Positions 33,400 through 45,216 are shown, counted from the first letter of the stretch. The stretch is 64,000 nucleotides of DNA from Tachypleus tridentatus (GCF_004210375.1 NC_134828.1:23490400-23554399), one strand, 5' to 3'. Made by a program: numbers and translations. Notes: generated by a model from the letters alone, not told the origin.

Positions 33400-33509
33400 A
33401 AGTTTAGAGGACGGGATAGCCGAGGAAGACCAATAGGTTTCATGCTGTTCCTAAACGTTGTGTTGTGTTATAAAATAAACTGAATGTACTTTCCCTTAGT
33501 AAAATATTT

Positions 33510-33804
33510 CGGACCGGCATGGCCAGGTGGGTTAAAGCGTTCGACTCTTAATCCGAAGGTCGCGGGTTCGAACCTCCGTCGCACCAAACATGCTTGCCCT
33601 TTCAGCCGTGGGGGCGTTATAATGTTACGGTCAATCCCACTAGTCGTTGGTAAAAGAGTAACCCAAGAGTTGGCGGTGGGTGGTGACGACTAGCTGCCTT
33701 CCCTCTTGTCTTACACTTCTGAATTAGGGACGGCTAGCGCAGATAGCTCTCGTGTAGCTTTGCGCGAAATTCAAAAAACAAAACAACAACCTAAAGAAAA
33801 ACAA
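33510..33804 (+). mobile_element. SINE-A, reference description for the family
   Basis: Flanked by an 11-bp duplication, AGTAAAATATT (33499-33509 and 33805-33815). The 5' head of about 75 nt is tRNA-derived: an A-box (TGGCCAGGTGGGTTAAAG), an anticodon arm whose loop in intact copies is CTCGTAA (anticodon CGT, threonine), and a B-box (GGTTCGAACCTCC). The body runs GCTTGCCCTTTCAGCCGTGG through GTGGGTGGTGACGACTAGC. The 3' end GATAGCTCTCGTGTAGCTTT plus GCGCGAAATTC and an A/C tail is shared with SINE-B. RNA polymerase III would transcribe active copies from the internal promoter. About 23 copies or fragments occur in this window. Confidence 0.97.
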
Positions 33805-34001
33805 AGTAAAATATTAGTATACCGCGCTTTCGAAGACTCTCGAAGAGTTACCAGTGTAGTTTAGCAACTTGTCGTTTGTTTTATCTACTTTCACTTGAAA
33901 GTTGTTCAATCAACAGTTCGTGAAGTAAATAGATGGAGATGTATTTCTCAGTCCAACACGTGCAATGGTGTAACTGATGTTTTTCTTAGTGTTAGTTTAT
34001 A

Positions 34002-34262
34002 CAGGGTGTCCCAAAATGAATATATCGAGAAGAAAGTTGAACAACATTTGTATTATCTGAGATAACAACAAAATTCAAAATAATAAATCTTTTGAAGACT
34101 TGTAAGTTTTACTTACATTTAATTAATAAACATCCGTCTTCCATCATTAGCTATAATCAGTCTAATTCTGGGTTTAAATTTTGATAATACATTTTCTAAC
34201 ACATATGGAGGTATGGATAAGACAACATTGCGAATATGAATTTTCAGTTACTCAGGATACGT
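34002..34262 (-). mobile_element. Tc1/mariner-type transposon 3' end
   Basis: The terminal sequence CAGGGTGTCCCAAAATGAAT lies directly after a TA (34000-34001). On the minus strand a readable C-terminus includes NVVLSIPPYVLENVLSKF and RIRLIIANDGRRMFIN before a stop, the style of a mariner-type transposase C-terminus. Everything upstream of that is missing. Confidence 0.75.
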
Positions 34263-34270
34263 TATGGTAC

Positions 34271-34316
34271 GCCCCCTAGTGGTATAGCAGCACGTATGAG
34301 GACCCACACCGCTAGA
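34271..34316 (+). mobile_element. SINE-B head fragment
   Basis: GCCCCCTAGTGGTATAGCAG matches the A-box region. It is cut off by the adjacent SINE-A. Confidence 0.65.
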
Positions 34317-34317
34317 T

Positions 34318-34592
34318 TTGTTTGTTTGTTTTGAATTTCGCACAAAGCTACTCGAGGGCTGTCTGCGCTAGCCGTCCCTGATTTAGCAGTGTAAGATTAG
34401 AGGGAAGACAGCTAGTCATCACCACCCACCGCCAACTCTTAGGCTACTTTGTTAACAACGAATAGTGGGATTGACCGTCACATTATAACGCCCCCACGGC
34501 TGAAATGGCGAGTATGTTTGATGTGAGAGGGATTCGAATCCGCGACCCTCAGATTACGAGTCGAGTGCCTTAACTTCCTGGCCATGCCGGGG
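34318..34592 (-). mobile_element. SINE-A copy
   Basis: GTTT tail at left, head GGCCATGCCGGGG at right. Confidence 0.94.
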
Positions 34593-34765
34593 CATTTATA
34601 TTAGTCGAAGGCGTGGAAGTACCTTGGTATTTTCCTTCCTTTAGGCCTTAAACTCAAGAGATATTCCTTGTGTGACCTCCAAATAGAAAAATAAATAAAC
34701 ACGCACATACCTATACATGTTTTCGAGATGTACGTGACTTTAGTCATATCTTGATATATTCCTTC
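34593..34765. repeat. Dispersed 173-bp repeat, inverted partner at 47078
   Basis: The reverse complement matches 47078-47249 with only a few differences. In both places it sits directly beside a SINE-A head, so repeat and SINE appear to have been copied together. Confidence 0.93.
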
Positions 34766-35195
34766 TGAGTCTAAAGCTATCCGGAAAGTGGAGAAAGACT
34801 GTTAAACTGGAACAACATTCTATATATACATTTAAAACCAAACGTGGTGAGAGACAAGAGAAAGGTGGAAGTCCACAGCATTACTGCGAAGAGAATTTTC
34901 GTTCAAGAAATACATAAATAGTAAGAAACTGGTAATTTGATAAGATGCTTTTGGTTTAATGTTTCGTCCTCAGATCAATAATTTGTTTACACACACGCAG
35001 TTCACTACCATCCGGTTTGGTCCACACGTTACATCACTATGGCCCATCTTATATTTTTCGCTGTTACAACACTGAGTGCAAAGAATATACAAAAAATAAA
35101 TCGCACATTTCTTACGTTAACCCTAACAGTAATTAGTGGAATTAATTGTATGCAGTACTGATGATAATTTGTGTTAACGTTTTAACACGTGACTC
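34766..35195. other. Unassigned interval
   Basis: No gene or repeat recognised. Confidence 0.5.
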
Positions 35196-35313
35196 GTGTG
35201 TGTTTTCTTATAGCAAAGCCACATCGGGCTATCTGCTGAGCCCACCGAGGGGAATCGAACCCCTGATTTTAGCGTTATAAATCCGGAGACATACCGCTGT
35301 ACTAGCGGGGGGC
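35196..35313 (-). mobile_element. SINE-C, reference description for the family
   Basis: In the forward sense it reads CCCGCTAGTACAGCGGTATG (A-box region), CTCCGGATTTATAACGCTAA, a strong B-box GGGGTTCGATTCC, then GGTGGGCTCAGCAGATAGCC and TGTGGCTTTGCTATAAG with an ACAC tail. It is about 115 bp, tRNA-derived, and its 3' end resembles those of SINE-A and SINE-B. Confidence 0.93.
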
Positions 35314-36240
35314 TGTTAGGGACCCTGTTATTAGTAACAAAGTTGCATCCCTATAAACAACTTCAGTGTAAATAACTTAATAAAAAACTGTCCAAACAAC
35401 TCACAGAACATTGCATAACTTTCTTACTGTCAAGTCGAACAATGCTTAGACAATCAATTTAATGTAACAGCTACCACGAAATGTTATACACTTTATTAAC
35501 TTTCAAATATTACAATGCCGAAATACTTAACTTATAAAACAAACAAAAAATTACATAGTTTTTAGCTATTCTAGTGCGTAGCCCTCTCTAACCATAAACG
35601 CACAGAATAAAAAAAAAAAAAGTGCCAAACGCACGAGCGTGTAACCAATATCATAGTGCATATATGTACGAATAGTGCGTGGAACTCGAGGACTTGATCA
35701 CGTAGTCTAAAATATATTCGTGTAGAAATATGTATGAGACAGTTACATAACATGTTCTGGCGGGTAATATGACACGTGGTCCCAAGTTAGAAACATTGCA
35801 AGTATAGGAACTGTAAATACGAGTTTTTTTTCACGTGACTTTGCTTGTGAGTATTGGTTACCTTTTCTTTATGAATAACATTATTGCTCTATGATAATAA
35901 ATACACAGTTTTATCAGCGTATTCTGGTTTGTTTTTACCAAATATAGTTGTTGTTTTTCAATGTTCGTCTGTCCTTCGAACTTTTGTTTTTTGTAAATAA
36001 CTATGTATAATTACTCTTAGCTTGTGAAACTGATTCTACGTCACCCACGTGGTTATAGAATTGATCACTTCCCAGTCAGTAAGCAAATCGCATAGAAATA
36101 ATTACGTCATGCATAATTTTAAGAAAAACGACTGGCGACGCTAAACAGATAGATTACGCTTATAACTCACGCAAAATCATAATTTGGATTTTATTTAATG
36201 ACCAGGAACGTGCAGTCGTGAAATATCTACTTTCACATCG
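35314..36240. other. Unassigned interval
   Basis: AT-rich; no gene or repeat family recognised. Confidence 0.5.
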
Positions 36241-36400
36241 TTAGCTAACTGACCATAAACATCGATATTGGTGTTGCATGTTTCAGTAAACTTGTCACAA
36301 ACATCTCTACGGGTGCTACATTCGTTGACCATAAACATCAATACTAACATTTGTTAGTAAACTGACCATAAGCCCACGCCCCCTTGTTAGATGAACTGAC
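36241..36400. repeat. Degenerate repeat around GACCATAAACATC
   Basis: CTGACCATAAACATC-like words recur three to four times with irregular spacing up to the left edge of the Penelope insertion. Confidence 0.6.
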
Positions 36401-36413
36401 CGAAAACTAACTT

Positions 36414-36804
36414 CAGTGATGTCGAGAAAACCCACTTGTAGAGAAATATATATATGTAAAAACGGCTCGTTTGCGTAGAAAAATATAATTTACGTAGAAG
36501 TACGCAAAATTAAAGAAGCCTTACTTATACAACAACTTAAACCAAAAATAAACCAATACAAAGGAACGCCTTTATACCTATATTAATATAATAAAATAAA
36601 ATTATATATTCAAACATCTAACACCGCCCTCTACATTCCGACACTCAGTTACACAACCCCTTCCAAACATGTGGTCAGCTTCCGGTCAGTTACCTCTTTC
36701 TTTCTTTGTGAACCTGATGATGACCGAAGAAGGTCGAAACGTTGTTCGCTCTTCTACGTAAAATATTTTCTCAACCCAAACGAGCCGTTTTTGCATATAT
36801 ATTT
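36414..36804 (+). mobile_element. Short Penelope-like element with inverted terminal repeats
   Basis: Bounded by a 13-bp target duplication CGAAAACTAACTT (36401-36413 and 36805-36817). About 57 bp near the left end (36444-36500) is inverted at the right end (36751-36804), sharing AAAACGGCTCGTTTG and TTTACGTAGAAG. The interior keeps the last codons of the GIY-YIG endonuclease region (TTATACAACAACTTAAACC, CAATACAAAGGAACGCC) and the 3' region, so it is a 5'-truncated copy. Penelope-like elements are known for complex terminal repeats of either orientation. Confidence 0.88.
36714..36740 (+). ncRNA. Hammerhead-ribozyme-like core in the Penelope element
   Basis: CTGATGA at 36714-36720, a GACC/GGTC helix closed by GAAGAA, then GAAAC at 36736-36740, in the order of the hammerhead core. 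Hammerheads have been reported in Penelope-like terminal repeats. One extra base sits between CTGATGA and the helix, helix III would be minimal with GTT as the cleavage triplet, and helix I looks weak, so activity is uncertain. Confidence 0.5.
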
Positions 36805-36817
36805 CGAAAACTAACTT

Positions 36818-37364
36818 GTGTTAAACAGAGCGCTATCCTGGTCTGATGTAAGCCGCAATCTTCCCAACAGCTACTTTCTGTTTGTCTTAAAGCGAGTGTC
36901 ATCCAAGTGTTGCGTAAATCTACGTATTACCAAGTGTTGCTGGCTGGCTGTATCATCCTGGCTGGACGAAATTGTGCATTACTACCTCAAGACGAAAATT
37001 GCGAATAGACAATAAATCATTACCTTTCGTTACATATACACGTATAAACATAATTTATCGGTGACGTTAAACAAGGAGGTTATATACAAAGTTTGTTTTC
37101 ATGTCAGAGAAACGATCACCCTTAAAACATGCGACTCCGCATCAGGTTGTTTTTTTTTTTTTTACATAGAATAGATTACGTTTTTATGTTCGTTTATTTG
37201 TAAAATTAATTCTTTGTTTGTAAATTAATATTCTGCCGTTTTTAAGTTTTAATAAATTTATATCTCTACGAAGCAGTAGTTTCATTTTCATGCTTTAAAC
37301 AATATAAACGACTTTAGGACATCTGTCTATCACCGTATAAATTCTGCCCAATTTTGTTAATTTA
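36818..37364. other. Unassigned interval
   Basis: Contains a T run at 37150-37163. Nothing else recognised. Confidence 0.5.
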
Positions 37365-37745
37365 GCGATAACACGTATGTAACCATGGCAACAACACGTC
37401 TGCAGCTATTGTAATAACACGTCACTTCTGCAACTGTGGCATGAACTTGTCTGTAACTGTCGTAATAATAACCGTATGACTGTGATATTAATGTTACTGT
37501 AACTGTCGTATTACCAGGCTTAGGACTATAGTAATGTCAATATTAACGTGTATGTAACTATACATATAAAGTTTCTGTAATTGAGGAATTAATATGTAAC
37601 TATAGTAGTAACATGTCTGTAACTATAGTGATAAAGTGTTAGTGACTACCGTTATAACATGTTTATAATTAAAGTAGTAACACGTTTGTAACTACAGTAA
37701 TAACATGTCTGTAACTATAGTGATAAAGCATCTGTAACGTGTGTA
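37365..37745. repeat. Degenerate repeat of about 25 bp
   Basis: Words such as AACACGTCTGTAACT and ATAGTAATAACATGTCTGTA recur about 12 times with drift and length change. Confidence 0.75.
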
Positions 37746-38085
37746 CCCACGCGAGAAGCACGTTATTTTGTGTTCTGATTTCTTTCTGCCGCTGTGAGCT
37801 ACACACTTAACAACGCACGTGTTCACGTGTACTTTGACCACGTGTGCCCAGTGGCTGTGATCGATAACCTGCACAAAGCTAACGTCAGTGTGACATTTAG
37901 CTAACAGGCAACAAAGAGATTCAGAAGACGCCCCACGTGACAAAAGTTTTAATAACAACAATAAAAATAAATAAGAGAATCAATTATCACCAGGATGTTC
38001 TGTACATCTTTACATAAAACCAGAGTGTCCCTCAATTATCATTATCTGTGTAAAACTTTCTTTGTGAATTTATAAGAACACGCTG
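37746..38085. other. Unassigned interval
   Basis: Several CACGTG motifs (for example near 37823 and 37839). No gene recognised. Confidence 0.45.
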
Positions 38086-38087
38086 TA

Positions 38088-38313
38088 CAGGGTGGCCCGT
38101 AAGTCCCTACCCATCCATATATCTTGTGTATCTGTGTGCTGTCCCTCATTCTCGCTGCATAATATTATGCGACGCCATCTTCTGTGAGACATTTTCCTCA
38201 ACAAAGCAGGGTTATTGTTCCAAATGCCGCGGTAACAGCTGCCTTCAACTCAACATTAGTATTATTGAATTTTACATAACATATGGATGGGTAGGGACTT
38301 ACGGGCCACCCTG
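38088..38313. mobile_element. 226-bp MITE, Tc1/mariner type
   Basis: Perfect 33-bp terminal inverted repeats beginning CAGGGTGGCCCGTAAGTCCC, flanked by TA on both sides (38086-38087 and 38314-38315). No coding capacity. The perfect ends suggest recent movement. Confidence 0.93.
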
Positions 38314-38315
38314 TA

Positions 38316-39208
38316 GATTATTTTACATTTGATGTATTTTATTATCTCACAGTACTGGTATATTAACTTAACGTTGACAAAAAGATCTGTCATAGTTCTG
38401 TCTAACTTTGTACGTCAGCGAAACTTTGTGTCTTAATCTAAGAATATCTCGTGCTGTCAGCATTTATGGTATCACAGATTAGGTCGTCGAAATGCCCAAA
38501 ATATAAATATTTCCAATGCACGAAGAGTTTGACATGTTAATGACACAAGAACGCCACAACACCATGCTTATCAATAACCGGAGGTCCACTACAGAATACA
38601 GGATACGGGTCTAGGACCTAACCATTCATATCTAATAAACTTCAACAATTATATATATATTTTTGATGTATAAATAAATAATCCTGCACGCACTTATTCT
38701 AGTATGTGTTGTTCTTATAGGAATATGAACAAACAGGCGATGCTAATTTGTGGAAAGGTTTGTGGAAACAAACATATCACATTTCAATTCTTGACGAAAC
38801 AAAGATCATTTTCCCAAACTAAAGTCGTTCTTTTAGTGATGGTCGTTCAACGGTTACATTGTATATTAAATACATCATTCAGCCAAAGTTGTTCAACAGG
38901 TAAACTGTCTATTAAATATAACATTCAGTCAGCATCCTTCGTAAAGTGTAGCGAGGTTCAATCAATCCTTCTTTGTTCTTCTTTTAAGCCTTGTATTTTT
39001 CTCAAATCCTTCATCAGGTTAAAATTTTGGTTTGTTTTTGGTTTTTACAAACGTCTTCTGGCTGATCCGAGATTCAAGCTCGGACACGACTATATAAGTT
39101 ATTCCTACAAGCAATTCCGGTTTTGGTTCTTGTTTTCCACCGGTGTTTCCAGCTATTTTCTAAAGCCCTACATTTGATTAAAGGATTAATTCTATTAAGT
39201 GTTCCTTT
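38316..39208. other. Unassigned interval
   Basis: A 157-codon plus-strand frame (38704-39177) has no domain I recognise, no duplicated family copy and no splice context, so I do not call it a gene. Confidence 0.45.
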
Positions 39209-39486
39209 GGCCCGGCGTGGCCAGGTGGTTGATGCACTCGACTCCTAATCTGAAGATTGCAGGTTCGAACTCCCGTTACACCAAACATGTTCGCCCTTTC
39301 AGCTGTGGGTACGTTATGATGTGACGGTTAATTCCACTATTCGTTGGTAAAAGAGTAGCCCAAGAGGTGACGGTGGGTGGTGATGATTAGCTGTCTTCTC
39401 TCTAGTCTTACACTGCAAAATTAGGGACGGCTAGTGCACGTAGCCTTCGTGTAACTTTACGCGAAATTCAAACCAAAAGCAAAAAC
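39209..39486 (+). mobile_element. SINE-A copy
   Basis: Head GGCCCGGCGTGGCC, complete body and GCGAAATTCAAACC tail. Confidence 0.93.
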
Positions 39487-39699
39487 CTTTATTGTTCGTT
39501 TAAGTGTGTCCAGTGGTTTCTTTACGCGTTTCCAAAGTTAAGCTCAACTCAGAACTAACGTCGTTAAGTTTCTACTGAGGTTTATGAAAATCATTTCTGG
39601 TTTGACCTTTTAACTTGTTTTCACAGGTTCTTAAAACTTCAAATTCACCTTCGGGGCTTATTTCTGTATTCTGAAGCTTTACCGTAGTTCCATTCAATG

Positions 39700-40808
39700 T
39701 ATTGTTCCTTAAATATCTCTAGTGTGAATATAAAGTCCTTCTAGGATCTGTTCCTTTAAATGTCTCTAGTGTGAATATGAAGTCCTTATATGATTTGTTC
39801 CTTTAAATATCTCTAGTGTGAATATGAAGTCCTTCTATGATTTGTTCCTTTAAATATCTCTAGTGTGAATATGAAGTCCTTCTAGGAACTTGTTGCTTTA
39901 AATATCTCTAGTGTGAATATGAAGTCCTTCTAGGATTTGTTCCTTTAAATATCTCTAGTGTGAATATGAAGTCCTTCTAGGAACTTGTTGCTTTAAATAT
40001 CTCTAGTGTGAATATGAAGTCCTTCTATGATTTGTTCCTTTAAATATCTCTAGTGTGAATATGAAGTCCTTCTAGGAACTTGTTGCTTTAAATATCTCTA
40101 GTGTGAATATGAAGTCCTTCTAGGATTTGTTCCTTTAAATATCTCTAGTGTGAATATGAAGTCCTTCTAGGAACTTGTTGCTTTAAATATCTCTAGTGTG
40201 AATATGAAGTCCTTCTAGGATTTGTTCCTTTAAATATCTCTAGTGTGAATATGAAGTCCTTCTAGGATTTGTTCCTTTAAATATCTCTAGTGTGAATATG
40301 AAGTCCTTCTAGGAACTTGTTCCTTTCAATATCTCTAGTGTGAATATGAAGTCCTTCTAGGGACTTGTTCCTTTTAATATCTCTAGTGTGAATATGAAGT
40401 CCTTCTAGGATTTGTTCCTTTAAATATCTCTAGTGTGAATATAAAGTTTTTCTAGGGACTTGTTCCTTTCAATATCTCTAGTGTAAATATGAAGTCCTTC
40501 TAGGGACTTGTTCCTTTCAATATCTCTAGTGTGAATATGAACTCCTTCTAGGGACTTGTTCCTTTTAATATCTCTAGTGTGAATATGAAGTCCTTCTAGG
40601 ATTTGTTCCTTTAAATATCTTTAGTGTGAATATGAAGTTTTTCTAGGGACTTGTTCCTTTAAATATCTCTAGTGTGAATATGAAGTCCTTCTAGGGACTT
40701 GTTCCTTTCAATATCTGTAGTGTAAATATGAAGTTTTTCTAGGAACTTGTTGCTTTAAATATCTCTAGTATGAATATGAAGTCCTTCTAGGATTTGTTTC
40801 TTTAAATT
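39700..40808. repeat. 47/48-bp tandem array, about 23 copies
   Basis: Core ATCTCTAGTGTGAATATGAA plus GTCCTTCTAGG. Two linker types, GATTTGTTCCTTT and GAACTTGTTGCTTT, alternate over about 39.88-40.2 kb, giving a dimer of about 95 bp. A third linker, GGACTTGTTCC, dominates further right. Confidence 0.96.
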
Positions 40809-41663
40809 TCAATTTCAATTTTTATGTGTTTAAAGGATATCAGTAGTAGTTTTCTGAACTTCTAATGTCTTATTATTCAGTTTCTAAACATTCATTTTTC
40901 CTTCTTACTAGTTCTATGATCTCCCTCAATTGTATGTCTTACTTTGACGAAATAAGAACTTTTACGATATTTTCAAACAGCTATTAATGAAATATATTTT
41001 ACTTTTCTAATGAGACTAGAAAGAAAAAATAGCGATAAAAACTTATGATCCGTGTTATGTGGCGCCATCTAACGTTGTATTCTTAATATAAGATTTTAAA
41101 ACACTAGTCGGTTTTTAACAAGTCATAAATTTTAGTACTATACGTATAATGTTCCATATTTTTATTTGTCGTAATTAACTCAGTGTTGCAATGAATTTTG
41201 CTTTTGTGATAAATATTAAACGTTCTTTTTAAAGATACGTTCGGTTCTTTGTGTTTTAGTTGAGCCTCTACCAACAAATAAAGATGTTGAGGTCGTCCCA
41301 TTCTTGAATATCCTGCATCTCACTGACCATAAAAAAAGCATGGTTGTTTGAGAAACAGTCCAGCAACTTTTACACTTTGACCTTGAATCCGTTTAGAATA
41401 TTTAACATTGTTTAAAGCATCAACCTGCCAAGACTGTTTGAGATTGACTCAATAAACTAGTAGTAATTAAGCAACAGGATTTACAAAATAGAAATAGGGT
41501 TAAGTTCATAGTGTTTACAAAATAGTTTTGGTTGAGATTGGCCCAACAGGTTCAAGGGAGTTAGGGTACACACAAACACACATATCGTATTTATATATGA
41601 AAAAGTTACTTGTCGTAAGACAATTGTTTTTGTATCAAATGGTTTATATAGATACTGTTATGC
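40809..41663. other. Unassigned interval
   Basis: No gene or repeat family recognised. Confidence 0.5.
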
Positions 41664-41795
41664 CCCGCCCCTCCCAGTGGCACAGTGGTATGTCTGCGGA
41701 CTTACACACTAAAAACCGGGTTTCGATACCCGTGGTGGACAGAGCACAGATAGCCCATTGTGTAACTTTGTGCTTAATTCAAAACAAACAAACAG
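41664..41795 (+). mobile_element. SINE-B, reference description for the family
   Basis: Head CCAGTGGCACAGTGGTATG (A-box), CTGCGGACTTACACACTAAA, B-box arm GGGTTTCGATACCCG, then GACAGAGCACAGATAGCCC, TTGTGTAACTTTGTGCTTAA and an AAAC tail. About 120 bp, tRNA-derived. Roughly 17 copies or fragments are present. Confidence 0.95.
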
Positions 41796-42074
41796 ATACT
41801 GTTCTTATCAGTGCTGTGTGTGTTGTATCCAGCCCGGCTTGAAGAGCCCTGGATTGAGGGAAACTCGTCTTCAGCAAGGGAGTGACAAACATTGTGTGGT
41901 TGGAATATTAATATTAATAGCTAGTATAACATAGATATTTGAAATATAATTATGAGTGTTGTCTAGTTATTTATCCTACTAGTCCTCACTTTTGTGTTTC
42001 TCAAGAGGACAAAAACATTATAGTTTTCATATAGACCAAACATCTTATGGTGTTTAAAGTAAAACGTCATTAAC

Positions 42075-42253
42075 TGTTTGTTTGTTGAGTTTCGCGCACA
42101 GCTATTCAAGGGCTGTGTGCTTTAGGATTGGTCAAGAATTTTTTTTTCAATTCAGGAGTCTGGCCCAGTAGGCAACCTTTCATGACACGCAGGATTGAAA
42201 CTCGCGACCCTTAGGTTGCGGGATGAACGCTCTGACCTCCAAGCCAGAAAAAC
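42075..42253 (-). mobile_element. SINE, variant family
   Basis: TGTTGAGTTTCGCGCACAGC tail and CTCGCGACCCTTAGGTTGCG head, with a different body (CTGGCCCAGTAGGCAACC). Confidence 0.7.
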
Positions 42254-42282
42254 CTAAGGGATATATGCGTTAGCTCCCCATA

Positions 42283-42497
42283 ATTTTGAAGCTACACGAA
42301 CACTATCTGCACTAGCCATCCCTAATTTAGCAGTGTAAGACTAGAGGGAAGGCAGGTAGTCATCACCACCCATCGCCAACGAATAGTAGGATTGATCGTA
42401 TTGTTATAACGCCACCACGGCTAAAAGGGCAAGCATGTCTGGTGTGAGGGGGAATCGAACCCGCGACCCTCTGATTACGGGTCTGGCCATGCTGGGT
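42283..42497 (-). mobile_element. SINE-A copy, two internal deletions
   Basis: The CTCTTGGGCTACTC part of the body and part of the head before GTCTGGCCATGCTGGG are missing. Confidence 0.9.
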
Positions 42498-42705
42498 CTT
42501 ATAGGGAAGGTATATAGTCAATTCCATCAACTGTAAACTATTGAGCTATTTTTATCCGGCCAAATAGTGGGACTTAACTGTTACCCTTATAATGCGCTTA
42601 CAACCCTAAAGAGTGGAGCGCACGTTTTTTTCGGTAACGGATCTCGAAGCATAGACCTTCAGATTCGTAGTTCGTAACGCCAACAACTAGGCCACACTCG
42701 AACCG
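42498..42705 (-). mobile_element. SINE-D-like element
   Basis: Abuts the SINE-A. AATAGTGGGACTTAACTGTT and GAGTGGAGCGCACG resemble the 16738 family in reverse orientation. Confidence 0.55.
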
Positions 42706-43493
42706 ACAGAATAATCATGATAAAATAAACAAATAATGATTTATAGGATGGATGTCCAGTACACCGTTACGCAGTTTTTTTTCATTTAATTTGTTTTTTT
42801 TTACTGAAAATAAAAGTCAGGTTGTTGAGTAACAGCGCAGTTCGTTCTTGTTTATACAACGTTTCGTTATTATTGTTAGGCGCTATATTTGTTATGGTGC
42901 AAGTTGTCCGCTTTTCAGAAAGATCTGCGGTCACAGTAATGATAGCCAGATCGAAACGTCTGGAACATCTAGCGAGTTCTAAACAATTTGATGTCGGAAT
43001 GAAAGACAATTAACAATATAGTAAAATTGTTTCTCACTGGTAGCATGAACCAGCCAGTGTGTTTTCGTTTCATCTGTGAAGTGGTACAAGTACAGTTATT
43101 TTTAAGTTAGTGTTGCGCAGTTAGAGTCATTTGTAGACGTGGCCTGTAAGTTATAAGTGTTCAAACTTGTAAAAGCGTTAAGGAACAAATAACTTACCAT
43201 GTTATCGTTTCAGTGTCTGAACTCTAAATTATTTTCACTAGAAAATTTAAAAGAACCCATTAACAAAAGAGCAACATTGTTATTAATCCTGTTATTTTAG
43301 GGGTCAGCCTGATTAATTTTTGTTCTCCAGCCTAGTAGTTTCTAATATTTGATTTGTTTCTGTCTGTTTAACTTATTATTTCAATCCTGTTTAGTTATTA
43401 TCTCTTTTTACTTTCTCTTCGGTCTTTTATTTTTGAACATGCGCAGTGTTGCCAGCGGTCAAGCCACTTAATCGATTTATTATTTTAATAACT
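42706..43493. other. Unassigned interval
   Basis: No gene or repeat family recognised. Confidence 0.5.
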
Positions 43494-43968
43494 TTGATAA
43501 ATCACTCACCCAAATCTAATATTAAATAAATCAGTCACCCAAACCTAATATTAAATAAATCAGTCACCCAAATCTAAGATTAAATAAATCAGTCACCCAA
43601 ACCTAAGATTAAATAAATCAGTCACCCAAACCTAAGATTAAATAAATCAGTCACCCAAAACTAAGATTAAATAAATCAGTCACCCAAACCTAAGATTAAA
43701 TAAATCAGTCACTCAAATCTAAGATTCAATAAATCAGTCACTCAAATCTAAAATTCAATAAATCAGTCACTCAAATCCAAGATTAAATAAATCAGTCACC
43801 CAAATCTAAGATTCAATAAATCAGTCACTCAAATCTAAGATTCAATAAATCAGTCACCCAAATCTAAGATTCAATAAATCAGTCACTCAAATCTAAGATT
43901 CAATAAATTAGTCACTCAAATCTAAGATTAAATATTTCAGTCACCTAAATCTAAGATTAAATCTTCTG
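43494..43968. repeat. 29-bp tandem array, about 16 copies
   Basis: Unit AAATAAATCAGTCACCCAAA plus CCTAAGATT, with a CCC/CTC variant. AAACCTAAGATT types lie left and AAATCTAAGATTC types right. Confidence 0.96.
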
Positions 43969-44944
43969 TTATTCTCTTTCTTTCTCTCACCGCGATCTAG
44001 TGAAAAACAAACCATCAACTGAAATGAAACTGGAAACTGTATAAACTTATTAGGACGAAGTTGAGGAGTTATGTTTATAATAACAGGTATAGAAACCAAG
44101 TAAAAATTCTCTATAATAGGATTAGTTCCAACTATGCTTTTTATGTTGTATTCTTTCGCTCATTAATTCATTCGGCTGAAGTTCTCTCTCTCTGCTTGTT
44201 AATCTGTAGGTTTCACCATTTTAATTTCCTTAATGTTCTTTTAAAGAAATAGATCGGAATATTTTATTGTTCTGTTTTGAAAAGGTTTTACGACGTAAGG
44301 AGAAAACACGAACATTGTTTTATTAATACACTTCTTAATGTGCCACATTTATTCACTTTTTATTTTCTGGATGAAACTAAGCGTTAGTTTAGTTATATTT
44401 CACGGTTGATAACTGATGTTACATCACTACAAAATATTGTAGACAAGCAAACAAATGAACAGGAAAATACTAGATAAATCTGACTTACACGTATACTGAA
44501 TAATAAGAAAGAAAACTGTTTGGAACAGCTCGTGACTGATATAACAACACATTTTAAACAAATTGTTAATTCTGATGGATCAACTAGCAGCTGTGGAAAT
44601 ATATTTAATAACAAACAAGGATATATGTCTAACTTAAAACTACCAGTAATAAACCAGTGAACAAAACGTTGCACAGTAGAGAAAATCTGGTTTTGAACGA
44701 ACACTATCCTAAATTACCTTAAAAACACATATAGAAAATAACACCTTGAAGTCTGGCAGAGATGTAAAGATACAGTGGAGATACTGTATGATAGGTAATA
44801 AATGGCGCATATATTTTAGTTATGTTACAAATGGACTTTTAGAGTAAATCTAATTTTCAAATTATATTCAAGTATTTATAGGAAGGCCATATGCATTGTT
44901 TGATAGCTGGTGTTTATATGCGTATTAGAAAGGTAATTCTAAAG
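43969..44944. other. Unassigned interval
   Basis: No gene or repeat family recognised. Confidence 0.5.
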
Positions 44945-45207
44945 CGTTTGTTTGTTTTGTTTTGAATTTCGCGCAAAGCTACTCGAGGGCTATCTGCGCT
45001 AGCCGTCCCTAATTTAGCAGTGTAAGACTAGAGGGAAGGCAGCTAGTCATCATCGCCCACCGCCAACTCTTGGACTACTCTTTTATCAACGAATAGTGGG
45101 ACTGACCATAATTTTATAACGCCCCCACGGCTGAAAGGGCGAGCATGTTTTGTGTGACGGGGACTCCAACCCACGACCATCGGATTACGAGTCGAGTGCC
45201 TTAACAG
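44945..45207 (-). mobile_element. SINE-A copy with target duplication
   Basis: Flanked by ATTCTAAAG at 44936-44944 and 45208-45216. The head is 5'-truncated at CCTTAAC, so reverse transcription stopped early. Confidence 0.95.
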
Positions 45208-45216
45208 ATTCTAAAG

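Noticed and set aside
33510-33585. Functional tRNA-Thr gene
   Set aside because: The anticodon stem has a mismatch in the family, and the head continues into a SINE body with tail and target duplications, so it is a SINE head.
38704-39177. 157-codon plus-strand frame
   Set aside because: No recognisable domain, and it includes internal near-duplicate segments; such a length can occur by chance over 64 kb.
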